DNA from: Blattamonas nauphoetae
Taxonomy: Eukaryota > Preaxostyla > Oxymonadida
Assembly (NCBI GenBank): GCA_033064195.1
Contig: JARBJD010000054.1
Coordinates: 62,001 to 126,000 of the forward strand
DNA: 64,000 bases
Direction of reading: 5' to 3'
Shown: piece by piece, positions 1 through 10,983 of the stretch
Layout of the letters: every line of letters begins with the position of its first letter
Position numbering within the stretch: position 1 is the first letter of the stretch
Position numbers and translations under genes: made by a program
Notes under the pieces: model-generated
Told to the model about the DNA's origin: nothing
Databases searched by the model: none
Seen by the model: only the letters and a program-made list of their open reading frames with translations

Positions 1-2364
1 CGCTATATATCACCAAACTCAATGATGAACACATTGTTGTCAGGCTTTATTCCTTCGCTACTCTCGGCATTGGGGGAAGAATCGCTTCTCTCGCTTTCTC
101 TCTCAGATCCTCTCCACAGTGCTATCTTTGCCTTTCTGAATGAACAGATGAATACTGTGAGATGGTTCTCACTCATTACGATTTACTCATCCTCTGAAGA
201 GCTCACCTCTCAACTGCTCCATCACCTGCTTGTCCCTCTCCGTTCTCTCCTCATTCGCGATCTCAAATCCCTGGAGCCCTTCTCAACTCGGATGTATCAT
301 GCATTTTGGAAAAAAAATCCCATCAACCTCATCGGTCGTCAGCGACTTGCCATCGTACAACGCAACGACCAGATATATGCTCTTTTGGTTGTTATCCGTT
401 ATTGTGCAGTTCTGCGACAGGGACAGAATGAGTTTGTTGCTTTCATGATGGGATTGATGCAGGAAGTGTGGGAAGAGAGGAGGAGGGAGGGTTTGGTGTT
501 GGACGAACCTGTTCCGCTGTTCGTGTCCACTCCTCTCCGCACGAACATGACGCCTCCTGAAATGGTGCCACTTTTGGACTCAGCGAGTGCCTTCCTCGCT
601 TCGACGGATCCTCTCTCCGACTCCCACGCTATCACTGTCACTCTCTTCCTGATCTCCTTCGACAACATCACTTTCATCCAAACGGAACAGGGCAGAGACG
701 TCTTCAGTTCGTCTTTTGTCGCCTCACTCTCATACTGCCCTCCCTTCGCCAGGAGCGTTGCCACACTGATTCTTCTCTCCCTGACATGTTCACATCTCGA
801 CATTCGGAAAGAACACAAAAAATTCTGGCTCGATTGCATCTTCTCACAACAGGAAAATGTGATGTCCGCTGCCAACTGCGGATTATTCGCAAATCTGGTG
901 GGGGCAGCTCAGACACTTCAAACTGGATGGTCCGATGAGAACATTCTCGAAGTCCACAGCTTTTTCACTGACATTGTCGAATTGTCCGTGAAGATGATCG
1001 CTCCGTGTGGATCCACTCTGGAAACGGATTTAGACATCGAACAATCCCAACAGACTCAACAAATCATTGCGAACAATGTTCTTGTCCCACTTCGCCAGTC
1101 TCTCGTTCACTGTGCCAGAACGAACACTCGGATTGCACCTCATTTCAGATTTCTTTCATGCCAAGACATCAACCATCCGAGCATGGTTCGATTCTTCTCG
1201 GGAGTGTGGGAGGAAGTGCGTCGGGAGGCGATTGAGATTGTGTGTGGAGAGGACGAAGCAGAAGCTCCTGTGTTCCTGACGATGGATCTTTTCTCGCGTC
1301 TGTCGATGGAAGAGACTGAGTTGGGCCTGTCTTCTCTCTCTTCGTATCTTTCGACGACACCCTCTCCTCCACCGCCAGTTGCCTCCTCCATCCATCTCTT
1401 CCTCCTCACAATCGCAACTGTCTCCTCCCTCCCGTTGTCTGAACAGAGGAAGATTAGAGCTCGTTCGCCATGGGCTCGGATTGATTCCCAACTGCAGGTC
1501 TGGATTCGCTCCCATCGCAGTTTTGCGAAATGTTTTGCTGAGTTTGTTCCGACCCTTCTTCTCACCAGCCGTTATGATGATGATGTCCAAAGCCACCTCG
1601 AATGGATTCTCGAGAGCGTCATGGTCTCTTCATCCAACTCATCTGAAATCATTCTGTCTCTCACAGATGCTGGCCTCTTCTCAAACATGGCACTCGTTTT
1701 GAGAACAAAAATACATTCAAACAGTCGTTTCGCCATCTCATCCGACAACATTCGATGCTTCCTGGACATTATGAAGGCGTGTCTGAGCATCGTTCCAACA
1801 TCATTTTCTGTGCCTGTCGAAGATCAGCGAAGGGAAAGCGAACACCGAGCACACATTCTCGTTGAGAAAGTGCTGATCGCATCCCAACCTTTTCTGATGT
1901 CTCTCCTTCCTTATCTGTCAGTCTCTCGCTATATTTCTTCGGTGATTTCTTCTCTGACAGAATTGTTGAGGACGATCGGACATGTGGAATGGCACTATCC
2001 CACACTGTCGGAATCACTCGCGAAATGTGGTCTCCATGTTGCAACGATGAGGTTTTGTGATTTGACAGAAAGAACTGAGATTCTGGTTTGGCCTCTCACT
2101 TTGTTTGCGGTGGAGGAGTATCATTACGGATTGATCAATGCCCGACCACTCATGTCCAACACAGACAGCTCAGCATCATCGAAACTGGCACTCCCAACAC
2201 TGCGAGAGAGGATGAAGGGACGGAACGAGGAAGGACAGGAGGATCTGATTGAGAAGATCCTGCTGGGTCGTGTCCTGTCTGACTATTTCTGTGGTATCCA
2301 ATCACGAACAAACAAGCTGATCAACAACACTGGCTTCAATATCAAGTGGTCGAGATTTCAGTGA
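1..2364 (+). CDS. A1: large armadillo/HEAT-like helical protein, 5' truncated by window edge
   Basis: The frame is open from base 1 and its first codons (RYISP.SMMN) match the interior of copy A4, so the true start lies outside the window. About 787 residues are present, ending in TGA after ..KWSRFQ. The protein is rich in Leu/Ser amphipathic helices with no signal peptide or catalytic motif visible; I infer a HEAT/armadillo-type solenoid, function unknown. Two blocks are almost invariant in all four copies: QGQNE..F..G.MQEVWEERRREG with LFVSTPLR.NMTPPEM, and GVWEEVRREAIE with FLTMDLFSRLSMEETELGLS. Its closest relative here is A4, which lies in inverted orientation about 40 kb away and is nearly identical over long stretches. 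Confidence 0.8.
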   Translation, partial: RYISPNSMMNTLLSGFIPSLLSALGEESLLSLSLSDPLHSAIFAFLNEQMNTVRWFSLITIYSSSEELTSQLLHHLLVPLRSLLIRDLKSLEPFSTRMYHAFWKKNPINLIGRQRLAIVQRNDQIYALLVVIRYCAVLRQGQNEFVAFMMGLMQEVWEERRREGLVLDEPVPLFVSTPLRTNMTPPEMVPLLDSASAFLASTDPLSDSHAITVTLFLISFDNITFIQTEQGRDVFSSSFVASLSYCPPFARSVATLILLSLTCSHLDIRKEHKKFWLDCIFSQQENVMSAANCGLFANLVGAAQTLQTGWSDENILEVHSFFTDIVELSVKMIAPCGSTLETDLDIEQSQQTQQIIANNVLVPLRQSLVHCARTNTRIAPHFRFLSCQDINHPSMVRFFSGVWEEVRREAIEIVCGEDEAEAPVFLTMDLFSRLSMEETELGLSSLSSYLSTTPSPPPPVASSIHLFLLTIATVSSLPLSEQRKIRARSPWARIDSQLQVWIRSHRSFAKCFAEFVPTLLLTSRYDDDVQSHLEWILESVMVSSSNSSEIILSLTDAGLFSNMALVLRTKIHSNSRFAISSDNIRCFLDIMKACLSIVPTSFSVPVEDQRRESEHRAHILVEKVLIASQPFLMSLLPYLSVSRYISSVISSLTELLRTIGHVEWHYPTLSESLAKCGLHVATMRFCDLTERTEILVWPLTLFAVEEYHYGLINARPLMSNTDSSASSKLALPTLRERMKGRNEEGQEDLIEKILLGRVLSDYFCGIQSRTNKLINNTGFNIKWSRFQ

Positions 2365-3376
2365 AGGAGAAACATTGCTGTCCTATTTGAGCATTCTGCA
2401 CTGTTCACACTGTTCTGTTTGCTGGACCAACGGATTCTCGTCGCCCTCTTTGACGAGACCTTCTAATCTCATTTCACCAAGAATCTCTCATTTCAACGAA
2501 AGTTCATCGTTTGTGCGTTCACTATCGTTGTGGTTGTGGAAATGTTGGAGTCATCGAGATGAGTTCATGTCTCTCAAAGTGTGGAGATTCTCGAGGAACT
2601 CTTCCTCCTCGTTCTCATCCATCCATCTTGGCCAAACACTCATGAAGAATCAAGAACGTGCTGTTATCTTGAGGAACGAAAAACGAATCACAACTCCAAT
2701 CGAAAATCAGGCATCCCATCACAGGCAACAGAGAGAGTTCATCGAAAGAGACTGGCATGTCGTCCTGTCGAATTCCTTCTTCGTCTTTCAGTCCAGCGCA
2801 ACACCCAGCGACACAACTCATACCCACTTATCCCATTCCCAATCCACTCCGACATCACGTTCAGTTTTCCCATATCGTCGAAATGCAAGTCTGACCGAGT
2901 CAAGTCGTGTTCGCAGACTGTGTCGAGTCAAACAAACGAGCTGTTCGCGAACACACACTCCGAATACCCTTCCCCAATCCACACTGCTCTTCCTGCCACT
3001 GCCACTGTGTTGTTCTGGAACAGCGAATTGTCAATAAAGACATCTTCCACTATCTGTATGAAGTTTCCTTCTCATATCCTTGTCTAAATGTGACAGTCTG
3101 AATGATCAATATCCTTTTCTCGAACTTGGCATGTCTTCGAATGAACAACTGTTCTCTGAGATGTGCCAAGTCAACGAGTCATCCTCCTCCGTTCCAGTAG
3201 TCTCGACCAAAAAGAACTGGAGAAAGCCGTTCAACAGTGTCAGTGTCTCTTCCGTTCTCAGCAAATGAGGAATATTATGTTCGCTATCACTCATAAGCGT
3301 CTGGAATATTGATCGAGTGAAGTCCTACTCAAGCCAGCTTCAGGGTATGTTGCCAAGTTTCAAAATAAACGAGAAT
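2365..3376. other. A1 trailer, no supported gene
   Basis: The sequence after the A1 stop is shared with the trailers of A2, A3 and A4 (TGAAGG.GAAACA at the stop, then CATTTCAACGAAAGTTCATC). A short reading (KVWRFSRNSS..., then RNEKR) stays recognisable in A1 and A4, so part of the trailer could be a remnant of another coding piece. It could equally be a conserved 3' untranslated region duplicated together with the gene. Beyond about 3040 I see nothing coding. Confidence 0.5.
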
Positions 3377-3780
3377 CATCCCATTTCCACACAGAAAAAC
3401 ACGGTGTCGCTCGCTCATCCAAAAAAGGCCAACGACTCCAACGAATTGAGAGTTCGGAAGAGGAATCAATCCATTCCAGAACTCAAGACAGCCATCACAC
3501 ACACCGACGGATGGTGGGATGGGCCAATTGTGAAGCGAACCAGGAATCCATATCATCCGGGTGCACTTCATACTTGCTGTGCCACAAGAGACTGTCATTT
3601 CACAGAAACTGTCACACAGAAATGGGGAGACGAGTGAGAATCTCATTTCCACACGATGACGTTGAAGTCGCTGACCATACCTCAGTCGAACCACTAAATC
3701 GGTTATAGTGGAAATCTGACTCGATCTGACAGTCCATGGGTTCGATCATCCCTCCTCGTCACTCTCACCTTCTATTCGGT
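3377..3780. repeat. A-family leader repeat, copy 1
   Basis: About 400 bp directly repeated at 7517-7920 (offset 4140), differing at only a few positions by eye. It lies upstream of A2 here and upstream of A3 in the second copy, so it is probably the promoter/5' untranslated part of the duplicated unit. A short plus-strand frame (RKRNQSIPELKTA..) is open in both copies, but this may simply reflect recent duplication. Confidence 0.7.
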
Positions 3781-4052
3781 CCCTCTTTACATTCATACTC
3801 GTATCTGTATCAATTACAGCGGGATCTGACAAGTATGTTCCTGATAACATCTGTCTCGGGTGTTTTGGCTTGTTTTTTTTGGGAAGTCGTTCTTTATGGT
3901 TCAATGAATTCATGCATTCCAGCACTGATTTGTGCCTTTTTTGTTATTTACCTTCTCCTTTCTCTATATCAATTTCATTTTTGGATTATGGTCATTCTCA
4001 TTTCCATTCTTCATCTTGTTCTCTTCCAGTTGAATTCTCTATCTCGGAACCA

Positions 4053-6845
4053 ATGAACACCAGGTTGATCTTAACTCCCCTCCAATCATCAGAATGTGAT
4101 TTGGAAGGAAATCGCAGTGTTGAGCCAGTCTCATCGGACTCTGTTGAGGAGCCAGAATCGCTGGAATCTCCAGCCTTCCTCGCCATCGACATCGGAGATC
4201 CCCGTACATCTGATGGAGATATTTGCACCTTCTTGAAGTCACTCGCAACATACATGCAAGACACAAAGCATATTGTTCCTCATATCATCGATCGAATCAC
4301 CACAATCCTGGAACAACTCCAACGCAGGATTTCATCATCCAATCTCTGGCTAGTCAAGTCTCTATTCATCTTTCCCTGTTTGGATCGGATTACCAATTTT
4401 CCCGGGTTTGAGACATGGCCTTGGCATCTTCTTTTGTCCGCTCACAACTCTCGCCTCTCTATCGCTGTGCTTGGCGTTCTTCGGGAGGAAATTTCCCGTA
4501 TTCAACACGTCTACATTCTGAATGCATTGAGATCGGGTTTTATTCATTCACTTCTCTCAGCATTGGGGGAAGAACCGCTTCTCTCGCTTCATCTCTCAGA
4601 TCCTCTCCGCCACGTTCTCATCGACTTTCTGGCACGGCTAATCGATCCATCGATATGGAACTCACCCTTTGAAGTTGCTACATCTTCTGAAGAGCTTGTC
4701 TCTCAACTCTTCGATCACATGCTTGTCCCTCTCCGCTCTCTCCTCATCCGTCATCTCATCTCTCCAACATCCATCACGTGTCAGATGGATCGCTCATTTT
4801 TACATCGTCATCTATTACACTTCCATCGGCCCTCATTCAACAATCGTCCTAAAAAACAGAACTTCCCCATTCTCAACTTTTTCCGTTATTGTGCAGTTCT
4901 GCAACAAGGACAGAACGAGTTTGTGGCTTTCCTGACGGGATTGATGCAGGAAGTGTGGGAAGCGAGGAGGAGGGAGGGTTTGGTGTTGGACGAACCTGTT
5001 CCGCTGTTCGTGTCCACTCCTCTCCGCACCAACATGACGCCTCCTGAAATGGTGCCACTTTTGGACTCAGCGAGTGCCTTCCTCGCTTCGACGCATCCTC
5101 TCTCCGACACCGACGCTGTCTCCGTCACTTTCTTTCTGACATCCTTGGACAACATGCTCTTCATCAAAACGAAAGAGGGAAGAGACGTGTTCAGTTCCGC
5201 AATTCTCGACTCTCTCTCATCCTGCCCTCCCTTCGCCATGAGCCTTGCCAAGTTGATTCTTCACTCCTTGGCATGTTCTCATTTCGGAATTTGGGAGGAA
5301 AGGAGAAAATTTTGGACTCATTTTATCTTCTCACGACTCACAAATGTGATACCTGTCGCCAGCCGCGGATTCTTCTCCGTTCTGATGGATGCTGCTCAGA
5401 CACTTCAAACTGGATGGTCTGATGACATTCTCCACAGCATTCACTGGTTTTTTGCTGACCTTGCCACAAGTATTTTGAACGGCATCCATCCAGGTATATC
5501 TACTCTCGAGACAAACACGGACATTGAGACATTTCAACAGACTCAACAACTTGTGGTGAACAAAATTCTTGTCCCACTTCGCCAGTCTCTCATCCACTGT
5601 GCCAGAACGAATGTTCAGATTGTTCATCATTTCAGTTATCTCTCATTTCAAAATATCAACCATCCCGACACACTTCCATTCTTCTCGGGAGTGTGGGAGG
5701 AAGTTCGTCGGGAGGCGATTGAGATTGTGTGTGGAGAGGACGAAGCAGAAGCTCCTGTGTTCCTGACGATGGATCTTTTCTCGCGTCTGTCGATGGAAGA
5801 GACTGAGTTGGGCCTGTCTTCTCTCTCTTCGTATCTTTCGACGACACCTTCTCCTCCACCGCCAGTTGCCTCCTGCGTCCATCTCTTCCTCCGCACAATC
5901 ACGAATGTCTCCTCCATCTCGTTCACTGAATGGAAGAGAACAATGAAGCATGTGCACTGGAATCAGATTGAATCTCAACACAAAGTCTGGATTTGCGCAC
6001 ATCCCAGTTTTGCACTCTGTTTTGTTGAGACTATAACCACACTTCTCGCCAGTGACGATGATCACCAATTTGTTGTGAGATGGATCATCAATTCTGTCTT
6101 GAGTCCTTTCTCCATCACTTCTGACCTCGTTCTGTCTCTCGCCGAAGCTGGCCTCGTCTCAAACATGGCACTCGTTTTGAAGGAAGCTCAAAGATCTTCA
6201 AACAGTCGTTTCGCCTTCTCATCCGACAACATTCGATGCTTCCTTGACATTGTGAATGCGTGTCTTAGTACCATCCCCTCTTCATTTCACCTGTCCATCA
6301 AAGATCAGCGAAGGGAAAGCGAACGCAGAGCACATCTTCTCATTGAGAAGGTGTTGGTTCCATCCCAACCTTTTCTGACATCTCTGCTTGCTCCTCTGTC
6401 ATTGTCTCGCGATGTGAATTCAGCGATTTCTTCTCTGAAGGACTTGTTCGAAACAGCCGAAAAAGCAGAATGGTACTGTCCCAAACTGACGGAATCGCTC
6501 GTAAAATGTGGATTTCATGTTGCAACGATGAGACTCAATGATTTGGCCGAAAAGACTGAAAGTAGAAGTTGGCCACTCACTTTGCTTGAGAATAAGAAAT
6601 ATGATTTTGGAATCGTCAATGACCAACCACTCACATCCAACACCGTCAACTCAGCATCATCGAAACTGACAATGCCAACACTGCGAGAGAAGATGAAGGG
6701 ACGGAACGAGGAAGGACTGGAGGATCTGATCGAGGAGGTTCTGCTGGGTCGTGTCCTGACTTTCTATTTCTGTGAGATCTGGCCACGGACATACAAGCTC
6801 ATCGACAACACTGGCTTAAATGTTCAGTGGACGAAATTTCAGTGA
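4053..6845 (+). CDS. A2: large armadillo/HEAT-like helical protein
   Basis: 930 residues, ending TGA after ..TKFQ. I chose the ATG that begins MNTRLILTPLQ, because A3 begins the same way (A4 begins MDTQL) and the open frame upstream (to 3870) is low-complexity Phe/Ser/Cys sequence that looks like leader. An acidic linker (SDSVEEPESLE) follows the start, then FLAIDIGDPRTSDGD and long Leu-rich helical repeats. Both family-invariant blocks are present, near residues 300-345 and 545-605. The function is not recognised. It is a tandem paralogue of A1 and A3, separated by conserved trailer and leader. Confidence 0.8.
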   Translation: MNTRLILTPLQSSECDLEGNRSVEPVSSDSVEEPESLESPAFLAIDIGDPRTSDGDICTFLKSLATYMQDTKHIVPHIIDRITTILEQLQRRISSSNLWLVKSLFIFPCLDRITNFPGFETWPWHLLLSAHNSRLSIAVLGVLREEISRIQHVYILNALRSGFIHSLLSALGEEPLLSLHLSDPLRHVLIDFLARLIDPSIWNSPFEVATSSEELVSQLFDHMLVPLRSLLIRHLISPTSITCQMDRSFLHRHLLHFHRPSFNNRPKKQNFPILNFFRYCAVLQQGQNEFVAFLTGLMQEVWEARRREGLVLDEPVPLFVSTPLRTNMTPPEMVPLLDSASAFLASTHPLSDTDAVSVTFFLTSLDNMLFIKTKEGRDVFSSAILDSLSSCPPFAMSLAKLILHSLACSHFGIWEERRKFWTHFIFSRLTNVIPVASRGFFSVLMDAAQTLQTGWSDDILHSIHWFFADLATSILNGIHPGISTLETNTDIETFQQTQQLVVNKILVPLRQSLIHCARTNVQIVHHFSYLSFQNINHPDTLPFFSGVWEEVRREAIEIVCGEDEAEAPVFLTMDLFSRLSMEETELGLSSLSSYLSTTPSPPPPVASCVHLFLRTITNVSSISFTEWKRTMKHVHWNQIESQHKVWICAHPSFALCFVETITTLLASDDDHQFVVRWIINSVLSPFSITSDLVLSLAEAGLVSNMALVLKEAQRSSNSRFAFSSDNIRCFLDIVNACLSTIPSSFHLSIKDQRRESERRAHLLIEKVLVPSQPFLTSLLAPLSLSRDVNSAISSLKDLFETAEKAEWYCPKLTESLVKCGFHVATMRLNDLAEKTESRSWPLTLLENKKYDFGIVNDQPLTSNTVNSASSKLTMPTLREKMKGRNEEGLEDLIEEVLLGRVLTFYFCEIWPRTYKLIDNTGLNVQWTKFQ

Positions 6846-7516
6846 AGGAGAAACACTGCTGTCCTATTTGAGCATTCTGCTCCATTCTGTTTGCTGACCC
6901 GTCGAATTCTCGTCGCCCTCTTTGACGAGACCTTCTAATCTCATTTCACAGGAAACTCTCATTTCAACGAAAGTTCATCGTTTGTGTGTTCACTTTCATT
7001 GTGGTTGTGGAAGTGTGGGAGTCATCAAGGTGAGTTCCTGTTTGTCTAAACGAGAAGATTCTCGAGGAACCCTTCCTCCTCGTTCTCATCCATCCATCCA
7101 TCCCGGACAAACAATAATGAAGAGTCAATATCGTGAGATAACCTCGAAAAACAAAAAACGAGTCACTACTCAAATCGAAACTCAGATCTCGCATCACAAG
7201 CTACAGAAATAGTTCATCGAAAGATACTGTCAGTTCGTCCAGTCGAATCCATTGTTCATATCTTCGTTCAAAAGCGGACACGTTGTAGGACACTTTACTG
7301 AGATGTGCCAAGACGACGAATCAGCTTCAATTGTTCCAGTGATCTCGACGGAAAATGCCAGGAATGAAACATTCGACATTGACACTGCGTCTTCCGTTGT
7401 TTGCAAAGAAGGATGGTTGTGTTCCCTGTCCCTTCCCAAGCATATGAAGTGATGTCAAGAGAGTCTGTTTCCCGCTATCTTCACAGTTATTTCGTTCACT
7501 TATCCAAAATCAGGAG
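6846..7516. other. A2 trailer
   Basis: This holds the conserved A-family downstream sequence, including the AACGAAAGTTCATCGTTTG segment. A short open frame (TQIETQISHHKLQK) is related to the A1 and A4 trailers. No independent gene is supported. Confidence 0.5.
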
Positions 7517-7920
7517 CATCCCATTTCCACACAGAAAAACACGTGGTCGCTCGCTCATCCAAAAAAGGCCAACGACTCCAACGAATTGAGAGCTCGGAAG
7601 AGGAATCAATCCATTCCAGAACTCAAGACAGCCATCACACACACCGACGGATGGTGGGATGGGCCAATTGTGAAGCGAACCAGGAATCCATATCATCCGG
7701 GTGAACTTCATACTTGCAGTGCCACAAGAGACTGTTTTTTCACAGAATCTGTCACACAGAAATGGGGAGATGAGTGAGAATCTCATTTCCACACGATGAC
7801 GTTGAGGTCGCTGACCATACCTCAGTCGAACCACTAAATCGGTTATAGTGGAAATTTGACTCGATCTGACAGTCGATGGGGTCGATCATCCCTCATCGAC
7901 ACTCTCACCTTCTATTCGTC
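7517..7920. repeat. A-family leader repeat, copy 2
   Basis: Direct repeat of 3377-3780, located upstream of A3. Differences by eye are scattered point substitutions, so the duplication is recent compared with the A coding regions, which differ much more. Confidence 0.7.
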
Positions 7921-8184
7921 CCCTCTTCACATTCATTATCATATTTGTTTCCATTACAGCGGGATCTGACAAGTATGTTCCTGATAGCATCTGTCTCGGG
8001 GATTTTGTTTTTATTTTTCGGAATTCGTTCTTTATGGTTCAATGAATCCATGCGTTCCAGCACTGACTTGTGCTTTTTTTGTTATTTTCCTTCTCCTTTC
8101 TCAATGTCATTTTCATTTTTCGATTGTGATAGTTCTCCTCTCCATTCATCATCTTGTCCAGGTGAACTCTCTATTTTGAAACCT

Positions 8185-10983
8185 ATGAACACCAGATTGA
8201 TCTTAACTCCCCTCCAATCATCAGAATGTGATTTGGAAAGAATTCACAGTGATGAGCCAGTCTCGTCGGACGCAGCTGAGGAACCTGAATTGATGAAATT
8301 TCCCACCTTCCTCGCCATCGACATCGGAGATCCCCGTACATCTGATGGAGATATTCGCACCTTCTTGAAGTCACTCACAACATACATGCAAGACACAAGT
8401 CATATTGCACTCCATATCCTTGATCGAATCATCACAATTCTTGAACAACTCCAACGCAGGATTTCATCACCAAATCGCTCGCAAGATCAACTTATCTTCC
8501 TATTTCCGTGTTTGGATCGGATTACCGATCATCCCTGTTTTGAGACATGGCCTTGGCATGTTCTTTTGTCCGCGCACAACACTCGCCTCTCTATCGCTGT
8601 CCTTGACATTCTTCAAGTGGAAATTTTCAGTGTCTCAAGCGAATCATTTATGACCACGTTGATATCAGGCTTAATTCCATCCGTTCTCTCGGCATTGGGG
8701 GAAGAATCGCTTCTCTCGCTTCCTCTCTCAGATCCTCTCCCCGACGCTCTTTTTGACTTTTTGATGGAACTCATCAGTTCTTTGAATTGGCATTCACCCT
8801 TGGAAGTTGCTTCGTTACCTGAAGAGTTCACATCTCAACTCTTCGATCACCTGCTTGTCCCTCTCCGTTCTCTCCTCATTCAGCATCTAAAATCTCCAAC
8901 ATCCATCTCAAACTGTGAATTTGGAGAGTCGACGATGCCAAAATCTGTTATGCACAGACACTTTTTTCGAAAAGTACCGCCCAACAACCAGCTTCTCCCC
9001 ATTCTCCATTTGTTCCGTCAATTTGCGAGTCTGCAACAAGGACAGAACGAGTTTGTTGCTTTCCTGATGGGAGTGATGCAGGAAGTGTGGGAAGAGAGGA
9101 GGAGGGAGGGTTTGGTGTTGGATGGGCCTGTTCCGCTGTTCGTGTCCACTCCTCTCCGCCCCAACATGACGCCTCCTGAAATGGTGCCACTTTTGGACTC
9201 AGCGAATGCCTTCCTCGCTTCGACGCATCCTCTCTCTGACTCCGACGCTGTCACTGTCACTCTCTTTCTGATGTCCTTGGACAACATATTTTTCATCAAA
9301 AAAGGCGATTCCACGTACCCGATCACCTTCCTTCATTTGAAATCTCTCTCATCCTGCCCTCCCTTCGCCAGGAGCGTTGCCAAACTGATTCTTCTCTCCT
9401 TGACGTGTTCTCATTTCGAAATTGTGGAAGAAAGTGAAGCTCTCTGGACTAAACTCTTCTTCTCTCCACAACGGCTACAACTGCCAGATATCGTCGCCTG
9501 CGGATTCGTTGCAGTTCTCGCCGAGGCTGCTCAAACACTTCAAACTGGTTGGTCTGATGAAAAAATTCTCGACGTTCACTGTTTTTTCACCGACATTGTC
9601 ATATTGATTGTGGACGAGTTCCAAATGTGGAGATCCACTCCGGAGACGGACTCAGACATCGAACTATTCCAACGCGATCAACAAATCATTGTGAACAATG
9701 TTCTTGTCCCACTTCGCCAGTCTCTCGTTCACTGTGCCAGAACGAACACTCGGATTGCACCTCATTTCAGATTTCTTTCATGCCAAGACATCAACCACCC
9801 GAGCATTGTTCCATTCTTCGCGGGAGTGTGGGAGGAAGTGCGTCGGGAGGCGATTGGAGTTGTGTGTGGAGAGGACGAAACAGAAGCTCCTGTGTTCCTG
9901 ACGATGGATCTTTTCTCGCGTCTGTCGATGGAAGAGACTGAGTTGGGCCTGTCTTCTCTCTCTTCGTATCTTTCGACGACACCTTCTCCTCCACCGCCAG
10001 TTGCCTCGTGCATCCATCTCTTCCTCCGCACAATCAGGATTGTCTCCTCGCTCTCGTTCTCTGAATGGAAGAGAACAATGAAACCTGCGAACTGGTTTCA
10101 GATTGATTCCCAACTCCAAGTCTGGATTCGCTCCCACCGCAACTTTGCGACTTGTTTTGCTGAGTTTGTTCCGACCCTTCTCCTCGCCAGAAATGATAAT
10201 ATCCAATTTGATGTGAGATGGATCATCTTTTCTGTCATGGGAACTTCATTTTACCCTTCTGAAAGCGTACTGCCTCTCGCAGAAGCTGGCCTCGTCTCAA
10301 ACATGGCACTCGTTTTGATGAAAGCCCAAAGTCAAACAAACAGTCGTGACTTCATCAAACACGCAAACAGTCACAGCTTCCTGACAGTTGTGAACACGTG
10401 TCTGACCTCCATCACATCTTCGTTTCAAATCTACATCGAAGATCAGCTGAGGGAAAGCGAACGCATCACACGTATACTCATCGAGAAGGTATTAATCCCA
10501 GCCCAACCTTTTCTGACGTCTCTGTTTGCTCCCCTGTCGATATCTCTCTGTGTGGATCAAGGAACGTTTGATCTGAGGGAGTTGTTGGAGACAATAGGAA
10601 CAGCGGAATGGTACTATCCTAAACTGATGGAATCACTTGTGAAATGTGGTCTCCATGTTGCGACAATGAGATTTTATGATTTGACAGAAAAAGCTGAACA
10701 CCAAGTTAGCTTACTCGCTTTTATTGTGAATACGAAATATTACTCTGCAATCATCAATCGCCGGCGAAGCTCATCCAACATACGCAATTTAGCATCATCG
10801 AAACTGATAATGCCAACACTGCGAGAGAAGATGAAGGGACGAAACGAGGAAGGATTTGAGGATCTGGTCGAAAAGAATCTGCTCAGTCGCGACCTGTCTG
10901 ACCTTACCAGGACTCTCCAATCACGAACATACAAACTCATCAACAACACTGGCATCAACATTATGTTGACGGAATTTCAGTGA
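8185..10983 (+). CDS. A3: large armadillo/HEAT-like helical protein
   Basis: 932 residues, ending TGA after ..LTEFQ. The start MNTRLILTPLQ is chosen by alignment with A2. The open frame extends upstream to 7876 through Phe/Ser-rich leader sequence that I leave out. An acidic N-terminal linker, FLAIDIGDPRTSDGD, Leu-rich helices and the two near-invariant family blocks are all present. Outside those blocks A3 differs from A1 and A2 by many residue substitutions. The function is unknown; a scaffold-like solenoid is an inference from composition only. Confidence 0.8.
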   Translation: MNTRLILTPLQSSECDLERIHSDEPVSSDAAEEPELMKFPTFLAIDIGDPRTSDGDIRTFLKSLTTYMQDTSHIALHILDRIITILEQLQRRISSPNRSQDQLIFLFPCLDRITDHPCFETWPWHVLLSAHNTRLSIAVLDILQVEIFSVSSESFMTTLISGLIPSVLSALGEESLLSLPLSDPLPDALFDFLMELISSLNWHSPLEVASLPEEFTSQLFDHLLVPLRSLLIQHLKSPTSISNCEFGESTMPKSVMHRHFFRKVPPNNQLLPILHLFRQFASLQQGQNEFVAFLMGVMQEVWEERRREGLVLDGPVPLFVSTPLRPNMTPPEMVPLLDSANAFLASTHPLSDSDAVTVTLFLMSLDNIFFIKKGDSTYPITFLHLKSLSSCPPFARSVAKLILLSLTCSHFEIVEESEALWTKLFFSPQRLQLPDIVACGFVAVLAEAAQTLQTGWSDEKILDVHCFFTDIVILIVDEFQMWRSTPETDSDIELFQRDQQIIVNNVLVPLRQSLVHCARTNTRIAPHFRFLSCQDINHPSIVPFFAGVWEEVRREAIGVVCGEDETEAPVFLTMDLFSRLSMEETELGLSSLSSYLSTTPSPPPPVASCIHLFLRTIRIVSSLSFSEWKRTMKPANWFQIDSQLQVWIRSHRNFATCFAEFVPTLLLARNDNIQFDVRWIIFSVMGTSFYPSESVLPLAEAGLVSNMALVLMKAQSQTNSRDFIKHANSHSFLTVVNTCLTSITSSFQIYIEDQLRESERITRILIEKVLIPAQPFLTSLFAPLSISLCVDQGTFDLRELLETIGTAEWYYPKLMESLVKCGLHVATMRFYDLTEKAEHQVSLLAFIVNTKYYSAIINRRRSSSNIRNLASSKLIMPTLREKMKGRNEEGFEDLVEKNLLSRDLSDLTRTLQSRTYKLINNTGINIMLTEFQ

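Noticed and set aside
1140-1596. Long antisense frames over the A genes (for example RRVGTNSAKHFAKLRWERI)
   Set aside because: They recur in every A copy only because the sense strand is conserved; they are shadows of the real coding strand.
3735-3755. Possible tRNA in the A leader (GGGTTCGATC resembles a T-arm)
   Set aside because: No acceptor stem, D-arm or anticodon stem could be drawn around it, and the sequence varies between A copies in a way that breaks the T-stem.
3870-4052. N-terminal extension of A2 (and equivalents in A3 and A4) as a signal peptide or membrane segment
   Set aside because: The stretch is Phe/Ser/Cys-rich, differs in frame length between copies and has no shared start; MNTRL/MDTQL is the common start.
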